The position numbers were made by a program, and so were the translations under genes. This document shows, piece by piece, positions 41,828 to 50,622 of a stretch of DNA of 64,000 bases. The stretch is from Terriglobia bacterium (GTDB lineage Bacteria > Acidobacteriota > Terriglobia > Terriglobales > Acidobacteriaceae). Positions within the stretch are counted from its first letter, which is position 1. The number at the start of each line of letters is the position of its first letter. The notes beneath the pieces are model-generated. The model saw nothing but the letters and a program-made list of their open reading frames with translations, ran no database searches and was not told the DNA's origin. The stretch covers positions 186,001 to 250,000 of the forward strand of contig JAIQGE010000003.1 in the NCBI GenBank assembly GCA_020072815.1. The letters run 5' to 3'.

Positions 41828-43129
41828 TCACGCGCGCGACCTGGGCGGCGGCTCTTCCTCTACTTGTAGAACAAGATTGTGTACGTCGCGCACAACCACA
41901 TGGCCTCCCGTATGAACGTTGGTGGGGGCCACGGCGTCCCAGAGTTCGCCGTGCAGATAGACTTTGCCGGAGGGCGTGAGCGGAGAGCGGACGACGGCCA
42001 ATTCTCCGATCAACGCGCGCTCGCCCATGATGGACTTGTTGCGCCGGGCGCGGATGGCGATGGTCATCAGGAACGCGGTGATGAATCCCAGCGGGACGCT
42101 GACAGAAAGCGCGGCCCACCAGCTGACGCGCATCTGGGGAATGGGGCCATCGACCAGAAGCAGAGCGCCCAGCACCATCACTACAATGCCGCCCGTAGTA
42201 AGCGCGCCATGAGTATGAAACTTGGCTTCCAGGGCGAAGAGCACAAAGGCGGACAGAATGAGCACGAGTGCGATGGAGCGGAACGGCAGCATATTCAGCG
42301 CATACACCGCCAGCAGAATGGCAATGAAGCCCACTACTCCGGGGATGACGGCGCCGGGGTGGTTGAATTCGAAGTAGATGCACAGGGCGCCTATGGCGAA
42401 CAGCAAGAAGGAAATGCTCGGGTCCATCAGGAAGGTCAGGATCTCCTGCCGCACGGTCATTTCGAAGAGGCGAACCGGTTTGCCGGCAACGTGCAAGACC
42501 ACCTTGGTTCCGTCAAAGCGAGTGATAGTCTTGCCGTCAATCTGCTGGAACAGATCAGCCTGGTTCTTGGCGATGTAATCAATCACATGATCTTTCAGCG
42601 CCTCTTCCGCAGTGAAGGACTTTGACTGGCGCACCGCGCTTTCCGCCACTTCCACGTTGCGTCCGCGCTTGGTGACATAGGAACGCATGAGCGATGCTGC
42701 GTAGTTCTCAATCTTTTCCTTCATGACCGGGTCCATGGCCTGGCCGTCACCGCGAACGGGATGGGCCGCTCCGGTGTTGGTGCCGGGCGCCATGGCGGCA
42801 ACGTCCGATGATTCCAGGATGAAGAACCCGGCAGATGCGGCGCCGCCGCCGGAAGGCGTTACATAAATGATCACCGGCACGGGCGAATCGAGGATGGCGT
42901 GCACGATGGCTTCCATAGAACTCATCAGGCCGCCGGGAGTGTTGATCTCAATCAGCAGCGCGTCAGCGTGGATGCTTACCGCCTGTTGCACCGCGCGTTC
43001 GACGTGCTCCGCCATGATGGGATGGATGGTGTCATCCACCACAATCTTCAGCACGTCGGCCAAGCCGGCGCGGGAGACAAGACTAAAGGCCAGAAGAGCA
43101 GCGAGTTTCAACGTTAGACGGACGCGCAT
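41828..43129 (-). CDS. nfeD: NfeD-type membrane serine protease (ClpP-class)
   Basis: A 433-residue full-length NfeD. After a signal peptide the ClpP-like domain shows IEINTPGGLMSSMEAIVHAI and VTPSGGGAASAGFFILESSD, with the likely nucleophile serine in ASAG and an NTGAAHPV loop. Several transmembrane helices follow (near 235-360), and the C-terminus is an OB-fold NfeD domain (ERALIGELAVVRSPLTPSGK). The known archaeal homologue cleaves the C-terminus of its stomatin partner; slipin lies 87 bases downstream. ATG 43129 is chosen, 16 bases after the TPR gene stop. Confidence 0.92.
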   Translation of the reverse strand: MRVRLTLKLAALLAFSLVSRAGLADVLKIVVDDTIHPIMAEHVERAVQQAVSIHADALLIEINTPGGLMSSMEAIVHAILDSPVPVIIYVTPSGGGAASAGFFILESSDVAAMAPGTNTGAAHPVRGDGQAMDPVMKEKIENYAASLMRSYVTKRGRNVEVAESAVRQSKSFTAEEALKDHVIDYIAKNQADLFQQIDGKTITRFDGTKVVLHVAGKPVRLFEMTVRQEILTFLMDPSISFLLFAIGALCIYFEFNHPGAVIPGVVGFIAILLAVYALNMLPFRSIALVLILSAFVLFALEAKFHTHGALTTGGIVVMVLGALLLVDGPIPQMRVSWWAALSVSVPLGFITAFLMTIAIRARRNKSIMGERALIGELAVVRSPLTPSGKVYLHGELWDAVAPTNVHTGGHVVVRDVHNLVLQVEEEPPPRSRA

Positions 43130-43145
43130 GGTGGTTACCTCACAG

Positions 43146-44726
43146 CTACCGGGATGGCGATTTCGACAGTGCCGAGGCAATGTCGCGCTTGAGCGCGGCG
43201 GCTGCGGCGCTCCCGGGTTCGAGTTGCAGAGCGTGGTTTACATTCTGTTCAGCGGCGGCTGGATCATTTTCCGCCAAATCCAGCCGCGCCAGCAGCAAAT
43301 AAGCGTCCGCCGAAGGCTTCAGCTTGAGCGACATGAGCGCTTCACTGCGGGCGGCGGAAGGATTCTGGAAACTTTCCAGAACGCGGGCCAGCCCGGCGTG
43401 GGCCCCGGCGTTGGAAGAATCCAGCATCACGGCTTCGCGAAACTGCTTTTCCGCTTCGCCTAAAAATCCCTGTTCCAGCAGTTCCGCGCCGCGCTGCACA
43501 TGAAAAGCGGCGTGGGTGACGGCGTCAGCTTTTTCCAGGCGGGCTTCATTGGCGTTGTCAATCTCCAGGGCGAGTTGGCGAAAGCCGGATTCGTCATAGT
43601 TGCGTTTGATGCGTTCCAGAGGAAGCCGCGACGGCGCCGTGCCGGCGTTGATGGCGTCAAGAAAACTGTTGGCTTCAGGGTCCGGTTGAGCGGCCAATAC
43701 CTGGCGAAGCTCGCGTGCAGATTCCTGGGTGTTGCCTTCGCGATAGAGTTCCACCGCCAGGTTGAAGTGATAGTCGGGGTCGTTAGGATCGGTCTGGACG
43801 GCTTTTTCAAAATGACCGCGCGCGCGGCGGTCGCCACGGCGGGCAGCCACCACGCCCAGGTTGTTGGTGACCTCCGTGAGCGGCAAACGGGAGGCCAGCG
43901 AACTGAACGCGGCTTGGGCGGCGTCCATTTGGCCGGCGTAAAAAGACGCGAGGCCAAGATAGAACTGGGCTTCATTGCCGTGCGCCTGGGCGACGGGTAT
44001 CTTGGCCAGCCAGGTTGAGGCTGACGCGTAGTCGCGGGCGTTGTAATAGGTCTTGCCCAGCTGCAGAAGCGCGAGGGCGTAACCAGGATCGAGACGAACG
44101 GCCTCTTTCAGCCTTGCGATTTTTTCCTGCTGGTTGCCGGCTACGATGCCGCGAACGTAACTTTCCAAGGCGTCCTTGCGGATCGGCGGAAACTGGGCGG
44201 CAAACTGCGCTTTGGAAACGTTGCGCGTCCGCTTGAGATGGTCGAGCACGTCCCAGGCCAGCGCGGTTTCCAAAGCGACGAGATCTTCAAGCGGCCCGGA
44301 CTCGGACAGCTCCGGACTCAGGCGCAGATTGTTGACGTCCATGACCTGGGCGCGCGCGGTGAGCGTGGTTCCCGCCACGCGATAGCTGCCGACGATCACG
44401 AAGTCGGCGTCTAAGGCTTGCGCTACCTGGAGAACGGTGGCCCGCGACGGCTTGGCGCTGGCGGGAAGGCCCAGATGGTCGAAGGCGCTGAGGCGGTCAT
44501 CGCGGCTGAAGACAAACAGCGGACCCAAGTCAAGCCGGGCGCCCAGGACTTCAGGAAAAGCTTCACTGATCCACTCGCTGCCCGCGGCGCTGGAAGTATT
44601 CTCAAACGGCACGATCAACACCAGGTCGCTCACCCGGGGTTCAGCTTGCTGGGCCAATAAGCTTGGCGGCGCTGCTAGTAGGGAAACAAGCAGCAGACAG
44701 ACAACAATACAAGCTGGAATCCTCAC
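43146..44726 (-). CDS. Exported TPR-repeat protein
   Basis: A 526-residue protein with a signal peptide (IPACIVVCLLLVSLLAAPPS). An N-terminal globular part, LVLIVPFENTSSAAGSEWIS and ADFVIVGSYRVAGTTLTARA, resembles the TolB-like/FlgO-like amino-terminal domain. About eight TPR units follow (e.g. LDPGYALALLQLGKTYYNAR, TDPNDPDYHFNLAVELYREG, LDSSNAGAHAGLARVLESF). The start is GTG 44726: a TATAAT lies only 12 bases upstream, so the mRNA leader is about 5 bases. It heads the NfeD/slipin operon and may be a scaffold for it, which is inferred from position. Confidence 0.82.
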   Translation of the reverse strand: MRIPACIVVCLLLVSLLAAPPSLLAQQAEPRVSDLVLIVPFENTSSAAGSEWISEAFPEVLGARLDLGPLFVFSRDDRLSAFDHLGLPASAKPSRATVLQVAQALDADFVIVGSYRVAGTTLTARAQVMDVNNLRLSPELSESGPLEDLVALETALAWDVLDHLKRTRNVSKAQFAAQFPPIRKDALESYVRGIVAGNQQEKIARLKEAVRLDPGYALALLQLGKTYYNARDYASASTWLAKIPVAQAHGNEAQFYLGLASFYAGQMDAAQAAFSSLASRLPLTEVTNNLGVVAARRGDRRARGHFEKAVQTDPNDPDYHFNLAVELYREGNTQESARELRQVLAAQPDPEANSFLDAINAGTAPSRLPLERIKRNYDESGFRQLALEIDNANEARLEKADAVTHAAFHVQRGAELLEQGFLGEAEKQFREAVMLDSSNAGAHAGLARVLESFQNPSAARSEALMSLKLKPSADAYLLLARLDLAENDPAAAEQNVNHALQLEPGSAAAAALKRDIASALSKSPSR

Positions 44727-44738
44727 GGTAATAAGACG

Positions 44739-44767
44739 ATTATAGGCAGGGCCACCAGGCGGAGCAA
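44739..44767 (-). promoter_or_regulatory. Predicted promoter of the TPR/NfeD/slipin/SPOR operon
   Basis: On the minus strand a perfect -10 TATAAT (44744-44739) is preceded at 17 bases by TTGCTC (44767-44762). The transcription start would be near 44732, a few bases before the GTG. Confidence 0.55.
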
Positions 44768-44786
44768 ACCACCGCGGAGCAAACCA

Positions 44787-45488
44787 ATGGAGAAATCCGG
44801 CAAAGTGTTCATCCTCACCGGAGCGGGCGTCAGCGCGGAAAGCGGCATTCCGGTGTTCCAAGGGACCAACTGGCGCGGACGCAGTCATTACGAACTGGCC
44901 AACATTGACGCTTGGCGCGCCGATCCCGGCTTGGTCTGGGACTATTATTCTGAGCGGAGGAAGCGGGCGCGCGATGCCAAGCCGAACCGAGCGCACCAGG
45001 CGCTGGCGGAGTTTGAGCGGTCGCGGCCGGCAGGTAGTTGCTTCCTGTGCACGCAGAACGTTGACGGTCTGCACGAAGCCGCGGGGTCAGTGAACGTGCT
45101 GCATATCCACGGCAAGCTGTTCGAGAACCGTTGTGCGGATGAATGCGGTAAACCAGCCGTCGCCGACTCCAGCGGATACAGCGCGGGCGATCTGCCGCTT
45201 TGCGTCTGCGGAGCGCTGCTGCGCCCCAACGTTTGCTGGTTCGGCGAGCAGCCGTACGAAATGGACCGCGTGCATGAAGAACTGGAACAGTGCGACGTGT
45301 TTCTGGCGATCGGCACATCCGGGTCCGTTCAGCCGGTGGCCAGCTTTGTGGCGATGCTAAAACAGCGCCGCAAACCGGCGAGGACGATCTTCGCCGGACT
45401 GGAGCGGCCGGCCAACGCACACTACTTTGACGACGTGCGATTGGGGCCAGCGTCCGTGACCGTGCCTGAAGTGCTTCGCGGCTTGTGA
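44787..45488 (+). CDS. cobB: Sirtuin, NAD-dependent protein deacylase (CobB-like)
   Basis: A 233-residue Sir2 enzyme. TGAGVSAESGIPVFQG and TQNVDGLHEAAG form the NAD site, and His108 (LHIHGK) is the catalytic base. Zinc cysteines are in RCADEC and LCVCG. The YSER sequence (Tyr54, Arg57) matches the Tyr-x2-Arg pair that class III sirtuins use to accept succinyl or malonyl groups, so desuccinylase activity is likely. It is divergent from the TPR operon. Confidence 0.9.
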   Translation: MEKSGKVFILTGAGVSAESGIPVFQGTNWRGRSHYELANIDAWRADPGLVWDYYSERRKRARDAKPNRAHQALAEFERSRPAGSCFLCTQNVDGLHEAAGSVNVLHIHGKLFENRCADECGKPAVADSSGYSAGDLPLCVCGALLRPNVCWFGEQPYEMDRVHEELEQCDVFLAIGTSGSVQPVASFVAMLKQRRKPARTIFAGLERPANAHYFDDVRLGPASVTVPEVLRGL

Positions 45489-45592
45489 AGCGCTTACCAG
45501 TTTTCGTCTGGTGATGAACGTCTGCTGACGCGGCGGCGGTTCTCTTATATTATGATTACGTGTTTCAAAAACGGAATACTCTGCACGAGGAG

Positions 45593-46057
45593 ATGGCGTT
45601 GAAGAACTTTTTGAAGATGTGCGTGGCGTTGCTGCTGTTGGCGATTTTGGGCTGTCCTGGAGGGCAACAGGCGGCCAACGAAAGAGACCAGGCCGGCAAA
45701 ACAAACGTTGAAGCCCCGGCACCCGCTATCGGTTCGGACAACAGCCAGCCGGCCCCGGCGGACGCCACAGCCACGGGCGGCTCGTCGCTGACGGCCAGCG
45801 CGCCTTATAAGCAAGCGGGCGCCGGCGTCGCGCAAAACGTGAATGCTGCACCGTTCATGATCGCCACGCAACCTGCCGGCAAAACGGCCACACAGTCTTC
45901 CGATTTGATCAGCCGCGCGGACGGCACCATGATGGGCCCCAACGATCAGATGGCAGCCGGCACTGGGCCTGGTGGTCAAGGTATGGGTTCTGCAGTCCCG
46001 CCCAAACCGGCGGCTCCGGCAAAACAGGCAAGCAAGCCTACGACTCCGACCAAGTAG
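45593..46057 (+). CDS. Small lipoprotein, Ala/Pro-rich
   Basis: A 154-residue predicted lipoprotein: MALKNFLKMCVALLLLAILG ends in a lipobox whose cysteine would be acylated. The rest is low-complexity, rich in Ala, Pro, Gln and Thr, with no family I recognise, and ends KPAAPAKQASKPTTPTK. The ribosome site GAGGAG ends directly at this ATG, which is unusually close; the in-frame TTG at 45599 would sit at a better distance. A TATTAT-like -10 lies near 45547. Confidence 0.65.
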   Translation: MALKNFLKMCVALLLLAILGCPGGQQAANERDQAGKTNVEAPAPAIGSDNSQPAPADATATGGSSLTASAPYKQAGAGVAQNVNAAPFMIATQPAGKTATQSSDLISRADGTMMGPNDQMAAGTGPGGQGMGSAVPPKPAAPAKQASKPTTPTK

Positions 46058-46089
46058 TAAACGATCATCGAAAATTCTTGCGAAGATTT

Positions 46090-46164
<75 letters not shown>

Positions 46165-46313
46165 TCTGGCCGAGACGGCGCGTAGGACTACCTGATATTA
46201 GCAGGCCGGTCATGGCAATTGCCAACGCGCGCGTCAAGGAATCTGCCAATCGTCGGGCGCCGCGCCAGTCTGACGTCGTTCGTCCCTGTGATACATTCAT
46301 CTCAACAAACGCC

Positions 46314-47720
46314 ATGGCAGAAAAACGCGCGACGCCGCTTTGGGTTGACCTGCTGTGGTTGATTTTTCTTGCCGGCCTGGCCGTCCTGCCGCCGGTTGCC
46401 GAACTCCATAAACAAGCAATTTTGCTGGCGATTGGCGTGTTCCAACTGCTGGAAGACCGCTTCATCCAGATTGTGGGCGAGCGCCGCGGGCGCGTGGAGG
46501 CCGTCCTGCTCAAAATGGTCCTGGCCACGGCGCTGCTCGACCACACGCGCGACCTGGCCATCAGCAGCAGTTATTGGCCCATCTTCCTGCTGCCGGTGAT
46601 GACCGCCGCCATGTACTTCGGCCCGCTGGGGACGCTGCTGTGGACCACCGCCAGCTCGGCCGCGTATGTATCGTTTCTCATTCCCGCGCTGGTGGATTTT
46701 CGCCTGGATTGGCAAGGCGCCAGCGAACTGATGATCCGCATCCTGTTCTTCTTTCTGGTGGCGATGACCATGAACCGCTTCGTCATCGAATACCGCATTC
46801 AAGTGCGACGACACCAGTTGCTCTCGCAAACCCTGGCGGAGGCCAATCGCAACCTGCAGCGCGCGCAGGAGGAGGCGCGTCGCGCCGAACGGCTGGCGGC
46901 GTTGGGCCAGCTTTCCGCTGGGCTGGCGCATGAGATCCGCAATCCGCTGGGCGTGATCAAAGGCTCGGCGGAAATCCTCAACCAGAAGCTTGGCTCCGGT
47001 GACGCGCTGGCCAAAGAGCTTTCCGGCTACATTTACACGGAAGTCAACCGCGTGAGCGCGCTGGTCAGCCGCTTTCTGGATTTTGCCCGGCCGTCGCAGC
47101 TGGACCTGCGTCCAGCGCAAGTGCCGGAGGTGGTGGAGAAGAGCATCAAGGCCGCGGAAGAGCAGGGCGCCACGTCGGCGGTGAAGATTGTTCGCGACTA
47201 CGCTCCCAACCTGCCGGACGTCATGCTGGACGAAGGCCTTTGTGAGCAGGCGTTCCTGAATCTGGTGCTCAATGCCTGCCAGGCGATGGGCGAAGCGGGC
47301 GGCGAACTGCAGATCAGGATCCGTCCGGCGGAGTCGAACGGACACGATCAAGTGGTGGTGGAGATTGAAGACAGCGGCCCAGGCGTTCCTGCCGACATGA
47401 AAGAGCAGATCTTCAACCCGTTTGTCACCACCAAGAAAGATGGCGTTGGACTGGGGCTGGCGATTGTTTCCAAAATCATTGACGCGCACGGCGGCTCCGT
47501 TCAGTTGATCGCCCGGCAACAGCAACCGGGCGCGTGTTTCCGGGTTGTCATTCCTGTGACCGGACCTGCGGTCGGGCCTGTCAGCGGCCCCGTTGCCGGT
47601 GCGGCAACCGGAGCGATGACCGCCACCGTCGCCGACCAAGCAACCGGAACAACGCTGGCGTCTGTCAGCGGACAAGCAACCGGGCAGAGCGAGTCCGCAT
47701 CTGGACACGCTGACTCCTGA
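46314..47720 (+). CDS. Membrane sensor histidine kinase (NtrB-like)
   Basis: A 468-residue kinase with about five to six N-terminal transmembrane helices (e.g. LLWLIFLAGLAVLPPVAEL, WPIFLLPVMTAAMYFGPLG), a short coiled coil (NLQRAQEEARRAERLAAL), a HisKA domain with His206 in GLAHEIRNPLGVIKG, and a HATPase domain (FLNLVLNACQAMGEAGGEL, DSGPGVPADMKEQIFNPFVT). The C-terminal ~55 residues are an odd Gly/Ala/Thr/Val-rich tail. The start ATG 46314 avoids the tRNA. It pairs with the sigma-54 regulator that begins 4 bases later. What it senses is unknown. Confidence 0.9.
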   Translation: MAEKRATPLWVDLLWLIFLAGLAVLPPVAELHKQAILLAIGVFQLLEDRFIQIVGERRGRVEAVLLKMVLATALLDHTRDLAISSSYWPIFLLPVMTAAMYFGPLGTLLWTTASSAAYVSFLIPALVDFRLDWQGASELMIRILFFFLVAMTMNRFVIEYRIQVRRHQLLSQTLAEANRNLQRAQEEARRAERLAALGQLSAGLAHEIRNPLGVIKGSAEILNQKLGSGDALAKELSGYIYTEVNRVSALVSRFLDFARPSQLDLRPAQVPEVVEKSIKAAEEQGATSAVKIVRDYAPNLPDVMLDEGLCEQAFLNLVLNACQAMGEAGGELQIRIRPAESNGHDQVVVEIEDSGPGVPADMKEQIFNPFVTTKKDGVGLGLAIVSKIIDAHGGSVQLIARQQQPGACFRVVIPVTGPAVGPVSGPVAGAATGAMTATVADQATGTTLASVSGQATGQSESASGHADS

Positions 47721-47740
47721 AATCATGACTCCTGAAATCA
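47711..47740. repeat. Perfect 15-bp tandem duplication at the kinase/regulator junction
   Basis: TGACTCCTGAAATCA occurs twice head to tail (47711-47725 and 47726-47740). The first copy contains the kinase stop codon. Each copy ends in the CA-T that starts an ATG, so the regulator has two possible starts 15 bases apart. Confidence 0.9.
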
Positions 47741-49200
47741 TGACCAACATCCTCATCGTCGAAGACGAACCCCGTATGCGCCGCCTGCTGGAGATCAGCC
47801 TGGGCGAAGACGGCCACACCGTCCACACGGCGGCGGACGCGGAAACCGGATTGAAGCTCCTGCGCAAAGAAACCATCGGCCTGATCGTCACTGACCTCAA
47901 GCTGCCCGGCATGAATGGCCTGGAATTTCTGCAAGAGGCCAAGCGCATGAACTCGGGAATTCCTATTATCGTCATGACCGCCTACGGCACCGTCGAAACC
48001 GCCGTGGAAGCCATGAAGGCCGGCGCCAGCGACTACGTGCTCAAGCCCTTCACCATGGCCGAGATGAAGCTGGTGGTGAACAAAGAGCTTGACGTCCAGA
48101 AGGTGCGCGACGAAAACCGCACGCTCAAAGAAGCTCTGGGCCACCGCTACCGCTTTCAGAACATTGTTGCCCGTAGCGCCAAGATGCAGGAAGTGCTGGC
48201 GCTGGTAGAACGCGTGGCGCCCACCAACTCGACTGTGCTGCTGGGCGGCGAGAGCGGCGTAGGCAAAGACCTGATCGCCCGAGCCATCCACCAGAATTCG
48301 CGCCGCGCCGCGGGGCCGTTCATCAAGGTCAACAGCACGGCCATTCCGGACACGCTTTTTGAAAGCGAGCTGTTCGGCTTCGAAAAAGGTGCGTTCACCG
48401 GAGCGCTGGCCAGCAAGCCGGGCAAATTCGAACTCGCCGACAAAGGCACGCTCTTCCTGGACGAAATCGGCGACGTGCCCGCGCCCATCCAGGTGAAGCT
48501 GCTGCGCGTCCTGCAGGAGCGCGAGTTCGAGCGCCTGGGCGGGACCAGGACGCTCAAGGTTGACGTCCGGCTGCTGGCGGCGACCAATCGCGACCTGCGC
48601 GCCGCCCTGGAGCAAGGAACTTTCCGCGAAGACCTTTACTACCGCCTCAACGTGGTGCCCATTGATATTCCTCCGCTGCGCGAACGCAAAGAAGACATCC
48701 CCGAGCTGGTGACGCACTTTCTGGAACGCTACGCGCGCGACAACGGGAAGGCCATTCGCGGGATCACGCCCGCGGCCCTGGAGAAACTGGCCGCGTACCA
48801 CTGGCCGGGGAACGTCCGCCAACTGGAGAACACCATTGAGCGTGCGGTGGCGCTTTCCCATGTGTCTTCAAAAAATGCCGCCACACAAGAAGCGTCTACT
48901 CAAAACGCCTCAACACAATCACAAGGCGGCTCGGCGCAAAGCGCGTCGGCGCAAGACGGCGCGCTGCTGGACGTGAATGACATCTACCTGGACGCCGGCC
49001 AGCCCAAGCCCGCCAGCGGTACCGGCAACGCCTTTCTGCCCGAAGGCATGACGCTGGAACAGTGGGAGGACGAGATGGTCCGCGAAGCTCTCCGCCGGGC
49101 CAACGGCAACAAGAGCCAGGCCGCGCGTCTGCTGGGACTGTCGAGGAATGCGCTGCGGTATAGGCTGTCAAAGCTTGGTGTGCCTGACGAAGGCGAGTGA
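47725..49200 (+). CDS. Sigma-54-dependent response regulator (NtrC family)
   Basis: A 491-residue regulator. The receiver domain has phospho-acceptor Asp57 in VTDLKLPGMNG and Lys in YVLKPF. The AAA+ domain has Walker A GGESGVGKD (~174), the sigma-54 contact loop GAFTGA (222-227), TLFLDEIGDVPA and the arginine-rich RLNVVPIDIPPLRERKEDIP. A Gln/Ser/Ala-rich linker (~392-415) precedes a FIS-type helix-turn-helix (KSQAARLLGLSRNALRYRLS). It would activate sigma-54 promoters when phosphorylated by the adjacent kinase. ATG 47740 is an equally possible start. Confidence 0.93.
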   Translation: MTPEIMTNILIVEDEPRMRRLLEISLGEDGHTVHTAADAETGLKLLRKETIGLIVTDLKLPGMNGLEFLQEAKRMNSGIPIIVMTAYGTVETAVEAMKAGASDYVLKPFTMAEMKLVVNKELDVQKVRDENRTLKEALGHRYRFQNIVARSAKMQEVLALVERVAPTNSTVLLGGESGVGKDLIARAIHQNSRRAAGPFIKVNSTAIPDTLFESELFGFEKGAFTGALASKPGKFELADKGTLFLDEIGDVPAPIQVKLLRVLQEREFERLGGTRTLKVDVRLLAATNRDLRAALEQGTFREDLYYRLNVVPIDIPPLRERKEDIPELVTHFLERYARDNGKAIRGITPAALEKLAAYHWPGNVRQLENTIERAVALSHVSSKNAATQEASTQNASTQSQGGSAQSASAQDGALLDVNDIYLDAGQPKPASGTGNAFLPEGMTLEQWEDEMVREALRRANGNKSQAARLLGLSRNALRYRLSKLGVPDEGE

Positions 49201-49746
49201 TCCTGACCTGACGATACCCGTGTGGCACCGCCCGGCGTCCCCAGCAAGCCCGACTTCGGCTTGTTGGTGTGGAGGGGCCTTCGGCGGTGAGGCTTTGCGG
49301 TTTTCAATCGCCAATTTTTGGCAATTCTCGGCAATTTTGGCAATCTCTTCGCCCCCCCCACCCCTCCCTACATGTCCGCGCTGCAAACACAAGGGTTATT
49401 GCATTCGACCCAACGGTCACCCAACTGTTTACCACTTAGTATATTTCCGGCCTATCCCGTTGGTTCTTCGCGGCCTTAGCGCCCTTTGCGGTAAACACCG
49501 CTCTTGAGGTTTTTGGCTAGTGGCTAGCTGCCAGCCGCTAGCTGCTTGTTTTCAATGATCTCGGTTCTTTCGCACCCTGAGGCGCACATCATCATAGCGC
49601 GTTTCTACCAGCGAATCAATTGCGAAATAAGACATGGTTCGTTTTCGCGCACCCTGGCCCAGCGCTCTCAGCAGGGACGGAAAGAGCGGCCCTCACAGGC
49701 CGCTCAAGGACACCAAAAGGACGGGTTTTGTCCCTGAGAAGGGAAC
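49201..49746. other. Repeat-rich intergenic spacer
   Basis: No convincing gene is seen in these 546 bases. Positions 49217-49236 carry a G/C-rich CCCGTGTGGCACCGCCC repeat also found in inverse at about 53185 and 61595. Positions 49305-49347 hold an ATTGCCA-family palindrome (GCCAATTTTTGGCAATTCTC). Positions 49513-49541 hold a CTAGCTGCCAGCCGCTAGC palindrome. At 49684-49705 GAGCGGCC...GGCCGCTC is a possible terminator for the minus-strand gene that follows. A 63-codon open frame at 49546-49737 lacks support. Confidence 0.5.
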
Positions 49747-50199
49747 TTAAGCCTTCCGAACCCGGAGGGTTTCGCTGTGGATCAGGGGCCAGCGCTTGAT
49801 GGGACGCCAGTCGCCGGTCTTCCAGTCAACGTGCTCGGTTTCCAGGGTGAAGCCAGGATCGATGATGAAATGGAGCGCGGTTTTGTCCTGAAAGCGGACG
49901 TCAATTGCATGGTACTCGCCAGCGGTGAAGACCTCGACAAAGTCTACGGTCTTGCCGTTGAATTCGCCGAAGCGGTAGAAGGCGCGTCCGCGAAAGCGGC
50001 GGATGGTGGTCTTGCCGCGTTTGGTCTCAGTGAACCGCAGGGAGGCCGGGAGCCTCTCCCGTTTCTTTGGTTTCGGTCCTTTGGAGTTTGGCTTTTTCGG
50101 GTTGCGGTGTTTCGGGGCTGGATGCTGAGTACTGATTGCGGAGTGCTTCTTGCGGGGTTGCGCCGAGCGGACGGAGCGTTTACTTTCAATAGCAGCCAT
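49747..50199 (-). CDS. Basic hypothetical protein
   Basis: A 150-residue protein. The first ~65 residues are Lys/Arg/Pro-rich low complexity, part of it read through a GAGTACTGATTGCGGAGTGC-like dispersed repeat. Residues ~68-150 look globular and beta-rich (RGKTTIRRFRGRAFYRFGEF, VDFVEVFTAGEYHAIDVRFQ, LHFIIDPGFTLETEHVDWKT). A very strong AAGGAGGG ribosome site precedes the ATG. I do not recognise the family. Confidence 0.65.
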   Translation of the reverse strand: MAAIESKRSVRSAQPRKKHSAISTQHPAPKHRNPKKPNSKGPKPKKRERLPASLRFTETKRGKTTIRRFRGRAFYRFGEFNGKTVDFVEVFTAGEYHAIDVRFQDKTALHFIIDPGFTLETEHVDWKTGDWRPIKRWPLIHSETLRVRKA

Positions 50200-50316
50200 T
50201 TTGCCCTCCTTGGGGGCGACTTGGTTAGGGCGCGTTCGGTGCTTCGAACACCGGGCGCCGCCCGTTAGGTTGTCATTCCGAACCGCTTTTAAGCGGTGAG
50301 GAATCTGCTTTTGTGC

Positions 50317-50622
50317 TTACTTCTTCTTGGGCTTGCGTTGCTTGTGTGGCACAGGCACTCTTGCCTGTGCTTTTTGTTCAGCTGATTGCTGAGTGCTGAC
50401 TGCTGATTGCTTCTTCTTGTATCGGGTTTTCCTGCCGTTGGCGATCTTGGGCAGAAGCTTGCGGACCTTCTCGACATCCCGCTCCGTCCACACGCGATAT
50501 TTCCCGCCACCGAGCGTTTGCACGGGTGGAACAGGTATCTTCTTGGCGGCGATATACCGCTGGATCGTTCTCCAATCCAGTCCAAGCATTCGGGCAGCTT
50601 CGCGTGTCGAGTATTGACTCAT
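50317..50622 (-). CDS. Excisionase/MerR-type helix-turn-helix protein
   Basis: A 101-residue protein whose first ~60 residues form a winged-helix DNA-binding domain of the MerR/excisionase kind: YSTREAARMLGLDWRTIQRY, IPVPPVQTLGGGKYRVWTER and DVEKVRKLLPKI. The C-terminal part is a Lys/Gln-rich tail partly made of dispersed-repeat DNA. Such proteins often belong to mobile elements or small regulators, but no integrase is adjacent. It may be co-transcribed with the basic protein downstream. Confidence 0.75.
   Translation of the reverse strand: MSQYSTREAARMLGLDWRTIQRYIAAKKIPVPPVQTLGGGKYRVWTERDVEKVRKLLPKIANGRKTRYKKKQSAVSTQQSAEQKAQARVPVPHKQRKPKKK

Noticed and set aside
49546-49737. 63-codon open frame after the NtrC-type gene
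   Set aside because: No ribosome site, no homology signal, and it runs through a palindromic terminator-like sequence.
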